DNA of 64,000 bases from Thiomonas delicata (GTDB taxonomy: Bacteria; Pseudomonadota; Gammaproteobacteria; Burkholderiales; Burkholderiaceae_C), in the NCBI RefSeq assembly GCF_900088825.1, contig NZ_LT592170.1, positions 1,938,064 to 2,002,063 of the forward strand, read 5' to 3'. Each line of letters opens with the position of its first letter. The stretch's first letter is position 1. The position numbers and the translations under genes were made by a program. Positions 1 to 9,508 of this stretch are shown here, piece after piece. The notes under the pieces were generated by a model. That model saw only the letters and a list, made by a program, of their open reading frames with translations. It had not been told where the DNA came from and did not search any database.

Positions 1-1
1 G

Positions 2-547
2 CCGGCTTACTGGGGCGTGGTGGCGATGGCCGGGGTTTTCACGCTCGCCAGGTTGTCCGAGGCATTTCTGGTGCTGCGCGCCCAGCAGCAGGGCGTGGCG
101 TTGCTGTGGATTCCGCTGGTCACGCTGGCTTTCAGTCTGGTCTATGCACTCAGCGCCTATCCGTCGGGCCTGCTCGCTCAGCGCTATGGGCGCCGCGTTC
201 CGCTGTTGACCGGCATGGCCGTCTTGCTGGTGTCGATGTTGTTGCTGGCTTTGCCCGGCATGCCTGCGTTGTGGCTGGGCGTGGCCCTGTATGGTCTGCA
301 CCTGGGCCTGACGCAGGGCGTGTTCGCCGCCGCGGTGGCAGCTAGCGCGCCCATCGCGTTGCGCGGCACCGCATTTGGTTTGTACTACCTCATCATCGGC
401 CTGCTGCAACTGCTGGCCGGCCTCGGCGCCGGCTGGTTATGGCAGCGTTTCGGCGCGCAGGCCGCGTTCGGCGCCGGTGCCGCGATGGCGGCCGCAGCCT
501 TGCTGCTGGCTGCCTTGCGGGCTGGTGGCGGGGCACGCTCCGGGTGA
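2..547 (+). CDS. MFS transporter, C-terminal part (gene cut by the window start)
   Basis: The reading frame is open from base 2, so the true start lies outside the window; 181 residues are visible. The visible part is very hydrophobic, with about five to six membrane helices. A loop reading GLLAQRYGRRVPLL resembles the cytoplasmic loop 2-3 or 8-9 motif of major facilitator superfamily carriers (GxxxDRxGRR-like). The end is a short Arg/Gly-rich tail. Such proteins export or import small solutes across the inner membrane; the substrate cannot be read from this fragment. The next gene, a quinone reductase, starts about 80 bases downstream on the same strand and has its own ribosome binding site. 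Confidence 0.75.
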   Translation, partial: PAYWGVVAMAGVFTLARLSEAFLVLRAQQQGVALLWIPLVTLAFSLVYALSAYPSGLLAQRYGRRVPLLTGMAVLLVSMLLLALPGMPALWLGVALYGLHLGLTQGVFAAAVAASAPIALRGTAFGLYYLIIGLLQLLAGLGAGWLWQRFGAQAAFGAGAAMAAAALLLAALRAGGGARSG

Positions 548-628
548 ACCCCGGGCGAACTGCGCGCCTGCAATTTCATGGCGGCGTGGGCACAATGCAG
601 GGCTGACAACACATTCTTGGAGACCACC

Positions 629-1609
629 ATGACCATGACGCATGCCATACGCATCGAGCGTACCGGCGGACCCGAAGTGCTGCAGTGGCAGGACGTGAAC
701 CTGAGCGACCCCGGACCCGGCGAGGTTCGCGTGCGCCACGGCGCCATCGGCGTGAATTTCATCGACGTCTATCACCGCACTGGGTTGTACCCCCTTCAGC
801 TTCCGGCCGGCATCGGCCTGGAGGCGGCAGGCACGGTCGAGGCGGTGGGTGATGGGGTCGATCACCTCAAACCTGGCGATCGCGTGGCCTACTGCAACGG
901 ACCGACTGGCGCCTACGCGCAGGCGCGGGTGATGCCGGCGCGGGTGCTGGTGAAGCTGCCCGACGACATTGCCTTCGACACCGCTGCCGCGATGATGCTC
1001 AAGGGCCTGACCGCGCAGTTCCTGCTGCGCCGCACGCGCAAGCTGCAGGCTGGCGACGTGGCCCTGTTCCATGCGGCTGCCGGGGGCGTGGGGCTGATCG
1101 CTGGGCAATGGGCGCGGGCGCTGGGCGTGAAGCTCATCGGCACCGCCGGCAGCGACGAGAAATGCCAGCTCGCGCTGAAAAACGGCTATGCCCACTGCAT
1201 CAATTACCGCACCGAGGACCTGGTTTCGCGTGTGAAGGAACTCACCGACGACAAGGGCGTGGCCGTGGTGTACGACTCGGTCGGGCGCGACACCTGGGAG
1301 CGCTCGCTCGCCTGCCTGCAGCCGTTCGGCCTGATGGTGAGCTTCGGCAACGCATCCGGCCCCGTGCCTCCGGTGACGCTCACCGATCTGGCGGCCAAGG
1401 GCTCCTTGTACGTGACGCGACCGACGCTGATGACCCACATCGCCGACCGGGCCACCCTGGAGCAGATGGCGCAGGAGCTGTTCGACATGGTGCGCTCGGG
1501 CCAGGTCAAACCCTTGATCGGACAGCGCTTTGCCTTGCGCGACGCAGCGCAGGCGCACGCGGCCTTGGAGGCGCGCGCCACCACCGGAAGCATCGTCCTG
1601 TTGCCTTGA
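629..1609 (+). CDS. qor: NADPH:quinone oxidoreductase, zeta-crystallin type
   Basis: A 326-residue zinc-independent medium-chain dehydrogenase/reductase. The N-terminal GroES-like domain begins with the typical EVLQW-type opening, and the Rossmann fold carries AAAGGVG around residues 150-156, the NADPH-binding loop of quinone oxidoreductases. No structural or catalytic zinc cysteines are seen, as expected for this class. The family reduces quinones using NADPH in the cytoplasm. I chose the ATG at 629 because GGAG lies seven bases upstream (619-622); a frame-compatible start at 578 has no such support. Its length matches E. coli Qor (327). Confidence 0.9.
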   Translation: MTMTHAIRIERTGGPEVLQWQDVNLSDPGPGEVRVRHGAIGVNFIDVYHRTGLYPLQLPAGIGLEAAGTVEAVGDGVDHLKPGDRVAYCNGPTGAYAQARVMPARVLVKLPDDIAFDTAAAMMLKGLTAQFLLRRTRKLQAGDVALFHAAAGGVGLIAGQWARALGVKLIGTAGSDEKCQLALKNGYAHCINYRTEDLVSRVKELTDDKGVAVVYDSVGRDTWERSLACLQPFGLMVSFGNASGPVPPVTLTDLAAKGSLYVTRPTLMTHIADRATLEQMAQELFDMVRSGQVKPLIGQRFALRDAAQAHAALEARATTGSIVLLP

Positions 1610-1640
1610 GCCGCGCCCGGGCGCGGCGGCATCGGGCGGG

Positions 1641-2441
1641 TTACGCGCCAGCCAAGGTCTGCGGGCAGACGATGCCACGGTAGGCATGCCAGCTGGCATG
1701 CCCCACCAGGGGCCAGGCCAGCATCAGGCCCAGGCCTAGGGGCAGCAAGGCGAGCAGCGTGACGGCGGCGATGAGCAAGCCCCAGCCCAGCATCACGAAC
1801 GGATGTTCGAGGCAGGCGCGCAAACTGGTGATGGCGGCGGTGATGGCGTCCACCGGGCGGTCCAGCATCAGGGGGATGGACACCGCGCAGATGGCGAACG
1901 CCAGCGCCGCGAACGCGGCGCCCACGCCCAGATAGGCGAGCACGAAGCCCAGGTTGGCCGGATCGAGCAGGATGTCCAGCGCATGGCCTTCGGGAACCGT
2001 GGTGTCGAACGACAGGGCGAACACCAGCAGCGAAGCCCGCGCCCACAGCAATTCGATGACCAGCAGCAGCACGGCGAACAGCGCCACGCTGGATCTGGTT
2101 TTCCACCAGCATGCCAGGCAGGGCCGCAGCTTGGGTTTGATGCCGGCTTCGCAGCAGCGGCTGGCCTCGATCAGGCCCATGGCCAGCGCGGGGCCCAGCA
2201 ACAACAGCGCGCTTCCCAGCATCAAGGTGTACTCGGGGCGGCGCAGGAAGCTCAGGCCCAGCGCCCAGACCAGCAGCGTGAACATCAGCCCGTAGCTCAG
2301 GCTCACGGCGGGGCAGCGCAGCATGTCGCCCCAGGCGGCGCGCAGCCACACGAACGGGTCGCGCCAGGTCAGCGTGCAGACCGTCACGCGGTGTGCGCTT
2401 GCGCTGGACAGTGTCTGATGCTGGGCTTCTTCCGGACTCAT
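1641..2441 (-). CDS. DUF2189 family integral membrane protein
   Basis: A 266-residue protein with about six membrane helices, including strongly hydrophobic stretches such as LLLLGPALAMGL and LLALLPLGLGLML. The N-terminal segment (RDPFVWLRAAWGDM) followed by the SRCCEAG region fits the DUF2189 family, a group of inner-membrane proteins of unknown function common in Proteobacteria. The start at 2441 is preceded by GGGGAAG at good spacing; an in-frame GTG/ATG further upstream is less likely. It is the last gene of the ribF-ileS-lspA strand run, 114 bases after lspA. No function can be assigned from sequence. Confidence 0.8.
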   Translation of the reverse strand: MSPEEAQHQTLSSASAHRVTVCTLTWRDPFVWLRAAWGDMLRCPAVSLSYGLMFTLLVWALGLSFLRRPEYTLMLGSALLLLGPALAMGLIEASRCCEAGIKPKLRPCLACWWKTRSSVALFAVLLLVIELLWARASLLVFALSFDTTVPEGHALDILLDPANLGFVLAYLGVGAAFAALAFAICAVSIPLMLDRPVDAITAAITSLRACLEHPFVMLGWGLLIAAVTLLALLPLGLGLMLAWPLVGHASWHAYRGIVCPQTLAGA

Positions 2442-2555
2442 CGAACGCTTCCCCGGGTCTGGGCGGCGAACAACCTCGCCGGCAACGAGGTTATGTCCGT
2501 CCCGCCAGGCGCGCAAGAGGGCGTTCGCGCAGTCCGCGGACCGCGGCCGCGTGCG

Positions 2556-3107
2556 TCAGCGCGGCAAGGTTGCGTGCCGCGCTGCGCGGGAACGCAGCCA
2601 TTCATCCGCCAGCAGCAGCATCGCGCCCACGGTGATGGAGCTGTCGGCGACGTTGAACGCAGGCCAGTGCCACGACCGGCCACCGACGGTGATGTAGAAG
2701 TCCAGGAAATCGGTGACATGGCCCCAGACCAGCCGGTCCACCACATTCCCCAGGGCGCCGCCCAGGATCAGCGCGAGGGCCAGGCTGAACAGGGTCCTGC
2801 CGCGATGGCGAAACAGCAGCCAGACGATGAGCGCCGAAGCGGCCAGGGCCAGGCCGGTGAACAGCCAGCGCTGCCAGCCGTCCGCGGCGGCGAGGAAGGA
2901 GAACGCAGCGCCCGGGTTTTCGTAGTGCACGAGATTGAAGAACCCCGTGACGGGCAGACTGGCGTTGATGGGTAGATTCTGCTGGATCAGCCATTTGGTC
3001 CACTGATCGAGCACGAGGACCAGGGCCGAGGTCGCCAGCCATGGCCAGACGCGGCCTCGCGCAGGGCGTGCGGGGCTGGAAGCTGAGGTGTTGGCAGGCG
3101 GGTTCAT
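2556..3107 (-). CDS. lspA: Lipoprotein signal peptidase (signal peptidase II)
   Basis: A 183-residue inner-membrane aspartic protease that cleaves the signal peptide of prolipoproteins after Lgt has modified the lipobox cysteine. The family motifs are present: NPGAAFSF in the first periplasmic region, GNVVDRL carrying the first catalytic Asp, and FNVADS carrying the second. Four membrane helices are evident. It follows ileS by 73 bases on the same strand, the conserved ileS-lspA pairing of Proteobacteria. The ATG at 3107 gives the usual family length; a longer in-frame start at 3188 would overlap ileS. Substrates in this window include the lipoproteins at 37260-37475 and 52868-53560. Confidence 0.96.
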   Translation of the reverse strand: MNPPANTSASSPARPARGRVWPWLATSALVLVLDQWTKWLIQQNLPINASLPVTGFFNLVHYENPGAAFSFLAAADGWQRWLFTGLALAASALIVWLLFRHRGRTLFSLALALILGGALGNVVDRLVWGHVTDFLDFYITVGGRSWHWPAFNVADSSITVGAMLLLADEWLRSRAARHATLPR

Positions 3108-3180
3108 CGTGGGCCGTGCTCGATGGTGGAGGTCTGTGTGGAGTGTGGTGCGGAGCGGACGAAACACGCCGCCCGGCCGT

Positions 3181-6033
3181 TCAGGCATGGCGGCGTGTTT
3201 CGCCCGGCCCCTGCAGATTGCTCACGCAGCGTGCGCAGATGCCCGGGTTGGCGGGGTCGGCGCCCACGTCCGTCTCCCAGTGCCAGCAGCGCTCGCACTT
3301 GGTCGCGGCCGCCGGGTCGACCTGCACCGCGAGTTCGGTGCCGGCTTGCAGCTGCACGCGCGAGGTGATGAAGGCGAACTTCAATTCATCGCCCAGGCTG
3401 GAGAGCAGGGCAAGGTCATCCGCGGGTGCGGTGAGCTTGACCCAGGCCTGCAGCGAGGAACCCAGCCGGCCTTCGGCGCGCACGGCCTCCACCGCGCGGT
3501 TGACCTCGTCGCGAATGGCGCGCAGGCGCGACCATTTGGCGAGCAGGGGCTCGGCATCGGCGGGCACGGGGACCGGGTGATAGGTTTCGACGAACAGCGT
3601 GCCGGTCTCGGCTGCGCGCTGCGGGGCGAAGTGGGCCCACGCCTCTTCGGCGGTGAAGCTGAGGAAGGGCGCGATCCAGCGCAGCATGGCGTGGGTGAGA
3701 TGCCACAGCGCGGTCTGGGCGCTGCGCCGCGCCAGGCTGCGGGCCGGGGTGGTGTAGAGCCGGTCCTTGAGCACGTCCAGGTAGAAGCCGCCCAGGTCTT
3801 CGGAGCAGAAGATGAGCAGCTTGGCCACGACCGGATGGAATTCGTAGGCTTCGTAGTGCTGCAGCACCGAGGCCTGGAATTCGGCGGTTCGCGCCAGCGC
3901 CCAGCGGTCGATCTCCAGCATCTGCTCCAGCGGAACGGCTTGGCTGGCGGGGTCGAAATCGGCCACGTTGGCGAGCAGGAAGCGCAGGGTGTTGCGCACG
4001 CGGCGGTAGCTGTCGACGACGCGGGCGAGGATCTTGTCGTCGCCGGCGATGTCGCCCGAGTAGTCGCTGGAGGCCACCCACAGGCGAATGATTTCGGCGC
4101 CGAGCTTCTTGCTGGTTTCCAGCGGATCGACGCCATTGCCCAGCGACTTGCTCATCTTGCGGCCCTGGCTGTCGACGGTGAAGCCATGGGTCAGCAGGCT
4201 CTTGTAGGGCGCGCGGCCTTCCAGGGCGCAGGCCAGCAGCAGCGAGCTGTGGAACCAGCCGCGGTGCTGGTCGTGGCCTTCCAGGTAGAGATCGGCTTCG
4301 GGGCCCGTTTCGTGATGGGCCTCGGGGTGGGTGCCGCGCAGGACGTGGAAAAAGGTCGAACCCGAGTCGAACCAGACCTCGAGGATGTCGCTGCTCTTGA
4401 TGTAGTGCGGCGCGTCGCCGGGGCCGAGGATGTCCTCGGCCGTGACCCGGCTCCAGGCCTCGATCCCACCTTGCTCGACGAGGCTTGCCGCCTGGTCCAG
4501 GATGTCCATGGTGCGCGGGTGCAGCTCGCCCGTGTCCTTGTGTAGAAAGAAGGGCAGCGGCACGCCCCAGGCACGCTGGCGCGAGATGCACCAGTCGGGC
4601 CGGTTGGCGATCATGTCGCGCAGCCGGGCGCGCCCGTTCTCGGGATAGAAGCCGGTGTGGTCGATGGCGTCCAGCGCCATCTGCCGCAGGGTCTTGGGCG
4701 CCTTGTCCTTGGTGAACACGCCTTCGCCCTCGTCCATGCGGATGAACCATTGCGCCGCGGCGCGGTAGATCACGGGGGTTTTGTGGCGCCAGCAATGCGG
4801 GTAGCTGTGCAGGATGTCCCGCGTCGCGAACAGCCTGCCGGCCCGGCGCAGGGCATCGGTGATGACCGGCGCCGCCTTCCAGATCTGCATGCCGCCGAAC
4901 AGGGGCAGGTCGGCGGCGTACATTCCGTCGCCCTGGACGGGGTTGAGGATGTCCTCGATGCGCATGCCGTGGGCGAGGCAGGAGTTGAAGTCGTCCAGGC
5001 CATAGGCGGGCGAGGAGTGCACGATGCCGGTGCCGTCGTCGGCCGTGGCGTAATCGGCGAGGTAAACCGGGCTGAGCCTGTCGTAGCCCGGATCGACGGC
5101 TGCGAGCGGATGGTGGAAGTTGATGCCGGCCAGGCTCTTTCCCTTGGTGGTGGCGGCGACGCGGCCTTCCAGGCCGTAGCGCTGCAGGCAGTCCTGGACT
5201 CGCGCGGCGGCCAGCAGCAGCATGCCGCGCGCGGTATCCACCAGGCAGTAGTCGAGTTCGGGGTTGAGGTTGAGCGCCTGGTTGGCGGGCAGGGTCCAAG
5301 CCGTGGTGGTCCAGATGACGGCGTAGGCGTCCTGGTCCAGCGCGGGCAGGCCGAACGCGGCCGCCAGCTTGGCGGGCTCGGCGCACAGGAAACCGACATC
5401 GAGGGTCTGGGATTTCTTGTCGGCGTACTCGATCTCGAACTCGGCCAGCGAGGAATGGCAGTCGAAACACCAGTGCACCGGCTTGAGGCCGCGGTAGACG
5501 AAGCCGCGCTCGATGACACGCTTGAAGGCGCGGATCTCGCCGGCCTCGTTGGCCGGGTCCATGGTGCGGTAGGGGTGGTCCCAATCACCGAGGATGCCAA
5601 GGCGCTTGAAGTCCGCCATCTGCTGCGCGATTTGCTCGGCGGCGTAGGCCCGGCTCTTGGCCTGCATGTCGTCGCGGCTCAAGTTGCGGCCGTATTTCTT
5701 CTCGATGGCGTTCTCGATCGGCAGACCGTGGCAGTCCCAGCCCGGGATGTACAGCGCGTCGAATCCGGCGAGCTGGCGCGACTTGGTGATCATGTCCTTG
5801 AGCACCTTGTTCACGGCGTGGCCCATGTGGATCTGACCGTTGGCGTAGGGCGGACCGTCGTGCAGGATGAACTTCGGGCGTTCGGCTCGGGCCGCACGCA
5901 GACGCTGGTACACGCCATCGCGCTCCCACTGCGCAATCCAGCCGGGCTCGCGCTTGGGCAGGTCGCCGCGCATCGGAAAGGCCGTGTCGGGCAGGTTGAG
6001 CGTGGAACGGTAGTCGGGCTTGGAGTCGGTCAT
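3181..6033 (-). CDS. ileS: Isoleucyl-tRNA synthetase
   Basis: A 950-residue class Ia synthetase that charges tRNA-Ile. The HIGH-type motif [12 protein letters not shown] is at residues 61-72, and KMSKS is at 626-630. A CP1 editing domain lies between them. The C-terminus holds a four-cysteine zinc knuckle (CERCWHWE followed by CARC), as in E. coli IleS (938 residues). The start at 6033 gives the [15 protein letters not shown] opening seen in proteobacterial homologues; the longer in-frame start at 6102 lacks conservation. It lies 103 bases after ribF and 73 before lspA, a classic cluster. Confidence 0.98.
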   Translation of the reverse strand: MTDSKPDYRSTLNLPDTAFPMRGDLPKREPGWIAQWERDGVYQRLRAARAERPKFILHDGPPYANGQIHMGHAVNKVLKDMITKSRQLAGFDALYIPGWDCHGLPIENAIEKKYGRNLSRDDMQAKSRAYAAEQIAQQMADFKRLGILGDWDHPYRTMDPANEAGEIRAFKRVIERGFVYRGLKPVHWCFDCHSSLAEFEIEYADKKSQTLDVGFLCAEPAKLAAAFGLPALDQDAYAVIWTTTAWTLPANQALNLNPELDYCLVDTARGMLLLAAARVQDCLQRYGLEGRVAATTKGKSLAGINFHHPLAAVDPGYDRLSPVYLADYATADDGTGIVHSSPAYGLDDFNSCLAHGMRIEDILNPVQGDGMYAADLPLFGGMQIWKAAPVITDALRRAGRLFATRDILHSYPHCWRHKTPVIYRAAAQWFIRMDEGEGVFTKDKAPKTLRQMALDAIDHTGFYPENGRARLRDMIANRPDWCISRQRAWGVPLPFFLHKDTGELHPRTMDILDQAASLVEQGGIEAWSRVTAEDILGPGDAPHYIKSSDILEVWFDSGSTFFHVLRGTHPEAHHETGPEADLYLEGHDQHRGWFHSSLLLACALEGRAPYKSLLTHGFTVDSQGRKMSKSLGNGVDPLETSKKLGAEIIRLWVASSDYSGDIAGDDKILARVVDSYRRVRNTLRFLLANVADFDPASQAVPLEQMLEIDRWALARTAEFQASVLQHYEAYEFHPVVAKLLIFCSEDLGGFYLDVLKDRLYTTPARSLARRSAQTALWHLTHAMLRWIAPFLSFTAEEAWAHFAPQRAAETGTLFVETYHPVPVPADAEPLLAKWSRLRAIRDEVNRAVEAVRAEGRLGSSLQAWVKLTAPADDLALLSSLGDELKFAFITSRVQLQAGTELAVQVDPAAATKCERCWHWETDVGADPANPGICARCVSNLQGPGETRRHA

Positions 6034-6136
6034 GTCGGGGAGCGCGGCGGCGCGGCGCGCGCAAGCGTTTGTGGGTTTGGTTGACGGCGGACCCGGCGGC
6101 ATCCTGGGCGCCGCGGCGCGATGGCGGGCGCTCGCG

Positions 6137-7108
6137 TCAAATTCGGGAGCAGCTGGTATGGCGCTCGATGGTGGCGAACCAGGCGCGCGCCTGCCGCACG
6201 TCGGCCGCGATGGCTTCGGTCAGGGCTGGCAGGGAGTCGTAGCGCGCTTCGTCGCGCAGTTTGTGCAGCAGATCCACGCGTACGAGTTTACCGTAGGCAT
6301 CCCCGGCCCAGTCGAGCACATGGATCTCCAGCAGCACCCGTCCGGAGTTGTCGACGGTGGGCCGCAGGCCCAGGCTGGCCACGCCCTGGAGCGGCCGCTC
6401 GCCGAGGCCATGCACGCATACGGCGAAGATGCCCTGCGCGGCAGGTCGCGCATGGGCCACCCGCAGGTTCAGCGTGGGAAAACCCAGCGCACGCCCCAGC
6501 TTGCGGCCGTGTTGGACATGGCCGGACATCGCGTAGGGGCGGTCCAGCAGACTTTCCGCCAGGCTCATGTCGCCGCGTGCCAGAGCCTGCCGCACCGCCG
6601 AACTGGAGACGCGCTGGCCATGTACTTCGTAGGCGTTCATGCGCGCCACGTCGAACCCCAGGCGCAGGCCTTGCGCGTCAAGCAGCGCGTAGTCTCCTGC
6701 GCGGCCAGCGCCGAAACGGAAATCGTCGCCCACCAGGACATAGCGCGCGTGCAAGCCCTCCAGCAGGACACGCTGGATGAAATCCTGCGCGGGCAGCGCG
6801 GCCAGTTTCTGGTCGAAGCGCAGCACCACGGCACGATCCACGCCGCAACGGGCCAGTTCCGCGAGTTTGTCGCGCAGTCCCGAGACACGTCTGGGCGCCA
6901 GCTCCGGGTGCCCTTGGATCTGCGCAAAGTAATCGCGCGGATGGGGCTCGAAGGTCAGCACGCTGGCCGCCAGTTCCCGGTGCCGGGCTTCGTTGACCAG
7001 CAGGGCGAGCATGGCCTGATGCCCACGGTGGACGCCGTCGAAGTTGCCGATGCACACGGCGCTCGGGGTATTCAGTGCGGCATGGTGAAACCCGCGAAAA
7101 ACCTGCAT
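6137..7108 (-). CDS. ribF: Bifunctional riboflavin kinase / FAD synthetase
   Basis: A 323-residue enzyme that phosphorylates riboflavin to FMN and adenylates FMN to FAD. The N-terminal nucleotidyltransferase domain has the signature [10 protein letters not shown] at residues 21-30. The C-terminal flavokinase domain contains [11 protein letters not shown] and the segment [11 protein letters not shown], both typical. Length agrees with E. coli RibF (313). The ATG at 7108 was chosen over an in-frame start at 7216 because the family opens with MQVFRG-like sequence. It heads the minus-strand ribF-ileS-lspA run and faces the cold-shock gene across a 253-base divergent gap. Confidence 0.96.
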   Translation of the reverse strand: MQVFRGFHHAALNTPSAVCIGNFDGVHRGHQAMLALLVNEARHRELAASVLTFEPHPRDYFAQIQGHPELAPRRVSGLRDKLAELARCGVDRAVVLRFDQKLAALPAQDFIQRVLLEGLHARYVLVGDDFRFGAGRAGDYALLDAQGLRLGFDVARMNAYEVHGQRVSSSAVRQALARGDMSLAESLLDRPYAMSGHVQHGRKLGRALGFPTLNLRVAHARPAAQGIFAVCVHGLGERPLQGVASLGLRPTVDNSGRVLLEIHVLDWAGDAYGKLVRVDLLHKLRDEARYDSLPALTEAIAADVRQARAWFATIERHTSCSRI

Positions 7109-7210
7109 AGAGTGGGATTCGTGTCGGAACGTCAGCGCTGGCGTGTCGCGCTCGGGCAACGCTGCACACAGGGGCTGCTGGGGATTTTGAGGGGCCGTCG
7201 GCGGAAGGTC

Positions 7211-7237
7211 TTGCAAACGCGCCGTTCGGTGTATAGT
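7211..7237 (+). promoter_or_regulatory. Candidate promoter for the cold-shock gene
   Basis: TTGCAA (7211-7216) and TATAGT (7232-7237) resemble sigma-70 elements, but the spacer is only 15 bases, so the call is weak. If used, transcription would start near 7244 and leave a leader of about 118 bases before the start codon, in keeping with the long leaders of cold-shock mRNAs. Confidence 0.35.
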
Positions 7238-7361
7238 AAGCCCTGCAGTCGCTTCAAGACGGGCTTTTGCCCACAGTTAGGGTTGATTGGTGATCGATAA
7301 ACCGGCTGGGCTTGTTGAAGATTTGCATTCTTCTTAATGTTCAAGATTCGAAAGGATGATT

Positions 7362-7565
7362 ATGCCCACCGGCATCGTGAAATGGTTCAATGAAAGCAAG
7401 GGTTTCGGCTTTATCAAACCCGACGAGGGTGGCGAAGATCTGTTCGCCCACTTCAGCGAAATCCAATCCAAGGGTTTCCGCACCCTGCAAGAAAATCAGC
7501 GCGTGGAATTCACCGTGAAGCAAGGCCCCAAGGGTCCCCAGGCTTCGCAGATCCGTCCGCTGTAA
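7362..7565 (+). CDS. Cold-shock domain protein (CspA family)
   Basis: A 67-residue single-domain nucleic-acid-binding protein, the usual CspA size. It has the RNP1 motif KGFGFIKP and the RNP2-like motif DLFAHF, which bind single-stranded RNA or DNA and melt secondary structure. The ATG at 7362 follows AAAGGA (7351-7356) by five bases and gives the standard [10 protein letters not shown] opening; an ATG at 7356 lies within the Shine-Dalgarno sequence and is rejected. The gene is monocistronic, closed by a strong terminator. Whether it is induced by cold cannot be told from the sequence; many betaproteobacterial copies are constitutive. Confidence 0.97.
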   Translation: MPTGIVKWFNESKGFGFIKPDEGGEDLFAHFSEIQSKGFRTLQENQRVEFTVKQGPKGPQASQIRPL

Positions 7566-7603
7566 ACACGACTTGGGCGTGCCTTTGGCGCGCTTGGTTC
7601 AAG

Positions 7604-7627
7604 AACCGGCCGGTGGCCGGTTTTTTT
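7604..7627 (+). terminator. Rho-independent terminator after the cold-shock gene
   Basis: A perfect 8-bp stem, AACCGGCC (7604-7611) and GGCCGGTT (7615-7622), with a GGT loop, runs straight into seven T residues (7621-7627). It lies 39 bases after the stop codon. Confidence 0.93.
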
Positions 7628-7711
7628 ATGCATGCCGCATATGCGCGCCAATGCGTGCCATCATGGCCATGCATGCTGTTGGACGCATGCGGAATGCAAC
7701 GGAGGCCTTGC

Positions 7712-8278
7712 TTGGTTGAGCAGTGGATCCAGGACTGGGGTTATGCGGCGGTGGCCATCGGCGCCTTTGCCGAGGGCGAGACCGTGCTCCTGGCGGCCGG
7801 CTACGCCGCGCACGCGGGTTTGCTCGACTGGTGGCTGGTGGCTGCGGTGGCGGCCGTGGCCGCGACCGCAGGGGATCAGAGCTTCTACTGGATCGGCCGT
7901 CTGTGGGGTGCGCGCCTGCTTGCGCGCTTCCCCCGGTTGGCGGCGCAATTCCCCCGCGTGGCGGATCTGTTGCGGCGCTATCCGCACTGGGCCATCGTCG
8001 GCGTGCGTTTCTTGTATGGCCTCAGGATTGCCGGGCCCATCATCATCGGCACCGCCGGGGTGCCGCCGTGGCGCTTTGCGCTGTTCAACGCCATCGGTGC
8101 CCTGTTGTGGGCTCCGCTGATCGCCGGGTTGGGCTGGGGATTCGGCCGCGCGCTGTCGGGCCTGTCCTCGCAAATCCAGCGCGTCGAACTCGGGCTTCTG
8201 ATCCTGGTGGGTCTTGTCGTGGCGTTTGCGGTGCTGATGCGGTGGCGCGCCGGGCGCCGGGCATCGCGCTCAAAATAG
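7712..8278 (+). CDS. DedA family inner-membrane protein
   Basis: A 188-residue VTT/SNARE-associated domain protein of the DedA family, whose members are linked to lipid scrambling, undecaprenyl-phosphate recycling and pH or membrane-potential homeostasis. The sequence shows GAFAEGE near residue 17, a GDQSFYWIGR segment, and VRFLYGLRIAGPIIIGTAG, which matches the conserved FxPxxR and GxxxMP-like re-entrant loop. About four to five hydrophobic segments and a basic C-terminus are present. I favour the TTG at 7712, six bases after GGAGG (7701-7705); the ATG at 7694 would put the Shine-Dalgarno inside the gene and add six residues. Confidence 0.85.
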   Translation: MVEQWIQDWGYAAVAIGAFAEGETVLLAAGYAAHAGLLDWWLVAAVAAVAATAGDQSFYWIGRLWGARLLARFPRLAAQFPRVADLLRRYPHWAIVGVRFLYGLRIAGPIIIGTAGVPPWRFALFNAIGALLWAPLIAGLGWGFGRALSGLSSQIQRVELGLLILVGLVVAFAVLMRWRAGRRASRSK

Positions 8279-8281
8279 CGC

Positions 8282-9508
8282 TCAACGCAGACCCATGACT
8301 TCGCGCACGGTGCGCATGGTCTCGCGCGCCGCCGCCCCGGCCTTGTCGCAACCCGCATCCAGAATGTCGCGCACCAGCCCGGGTTGATCGAGATAGGGTT
8401 GTGCGCGCTCCAGCATGGGCTGTTGCTCGCGCAGGATGGCGTCGATGACAGGTTGCTTGCATTCCAGGCAGCCGATGCCCGCCGTGGTGCAGCCCTTCTG
8501 GACCCACGCCCGCGTCGCTTCATCGCTGTAGGCGAGGTGGAATTGCCAGACCGGGCAGCGTTCGGGATTGCCGGGATCGGTGCGTTTCACGCGCGCAGGG
8601 TCGGTGGGCATGCGCTTGACCTTCTGCTCGACGCTGGCCCGATCTTCGCGGATGGCGATGGCGTTGCCATAGCTCTTCGACATCTTGCGACCATCCAGGC
8701 CGGGCAGCTTGGACTCGGGTGTGAGCAGGGCCTCGGGCTCGCGCAGGATGGTGCGCCGCCCACCGTCGATCTGCGCGCGCAGGGCGTCCTTCTCGACGCG
8801 GGCGAGCTTGCTCGCGGCGATGAGCGCGCGCGCTTCGTCGCGCTTCTCGACCAGGCCGTCTTGGTCGGCCTCGCGGCGCAGCGCCAGCAGCTGCTGGCGC
8901 TGCGTCTCCGTCAGCTTGGCTGCCGCAGCCTTGGCCTGGGCTTCGATCTGCGGGTCCTTGCCGTACAGGGCGTTGAAGCGCCGGGCGATTTCCCGGCTCA
9001 TCTCGATGTGGGGAACCTGGTCGGCGCCCACCGGCACGTAGCGGGCCTGATAGATGAGGATGTCGGCTGCCTGCAGCAAGGGGTAGCCGAGGAAGCCGTA
9101 GGTCAGCAGATCCTTGTCCTTGAGGTTGGTGATCTGGTCCTTGTAGGTGGGCACCCGTTCCAGCCAGGCCAGCGGCGTGCCCATGGCCAGCAGGAGGAAG
9201 AGTTCGGCGTGCTCCAGCACCCGGCTCTGCACGAACAGCGTGGCCCTGTCCGGATCCACGCCCGCGGCGAGCCAGTCGATGACCATGTCGTGGGTGTTGG
9301 CGGCTACCACTTCGGGCGACTCGTAATGCGTCGTCAGCGCGTGCCAGTCGGCGACGAAGAAATAGCAGGCGTGTTCGTCTTGCAGCCGCACCCAGTTTTT
9401 CAGTGCGCCGTGGTAGTGCCCCAGGTGCAGCGCCCCTGTCGGGCGCATGCCGGAGAGCACGCGCTCGTCGCTGCCGTGCGATGCGTGGTCGGTCTCAGTT
9501 GAAGTCAT
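8282..9508 (-). CDS. trpS: Tryptophanyl-tRNA synthetase
   Basis: A 408-residue class Ic synthetase that charges tRNA-Trp. PTGALHLGHYHG (residues 23-34) is the HIGH motif, and KMSKS is at 275-279. Compared with E. coli TrpS (334) it carries an extra charged, helical stretch at about residues 186-262 between the Rossmann core and KMSKS. The C-terminal region contains GIGCLECKQ. The start codon overlaps the last 14 bases of the upstream PagL-like gene, and no clear Shine-Dalgarno is seen, so translation may be coupled; a start further inside is possible because residues 1-15 are not conserved in the family. Confidence 0.96.
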   Translation of the reverse strand: MTSTETDHASHGSDERVLSGMRPTGALHLGHYHGALKNWVRLQDEHACYFFVADWHALTTHYESPEVVAANTHDMVIDWLAAGVDPDRATLFVQSRVLEHAELFLLLAMGTPLAWLERVPTYKDQITNLKDKDLLTYGFLGYPLLQAADILIYQARYVPVGADQVPHIEMSREIARRFNALYGKDPQIEAQAKAAAAKLTETQRQQLLALRREADQDGLVEKRDEARALIAASKLARVEKDALRAQIDGGRRTILREPEALLTPESKLPGLDGRKMSKSYGNAIAIREDRASVEQKVKRMPTDPARVKRTDPGNPERCPVWQFHLAYSDEATRAWVQKGCTTAGIGCLECKQPVIDAILREQQPMLERAQPYLDQPGLVRDILDAGCDKAGAAARETMRTVREVMGLR

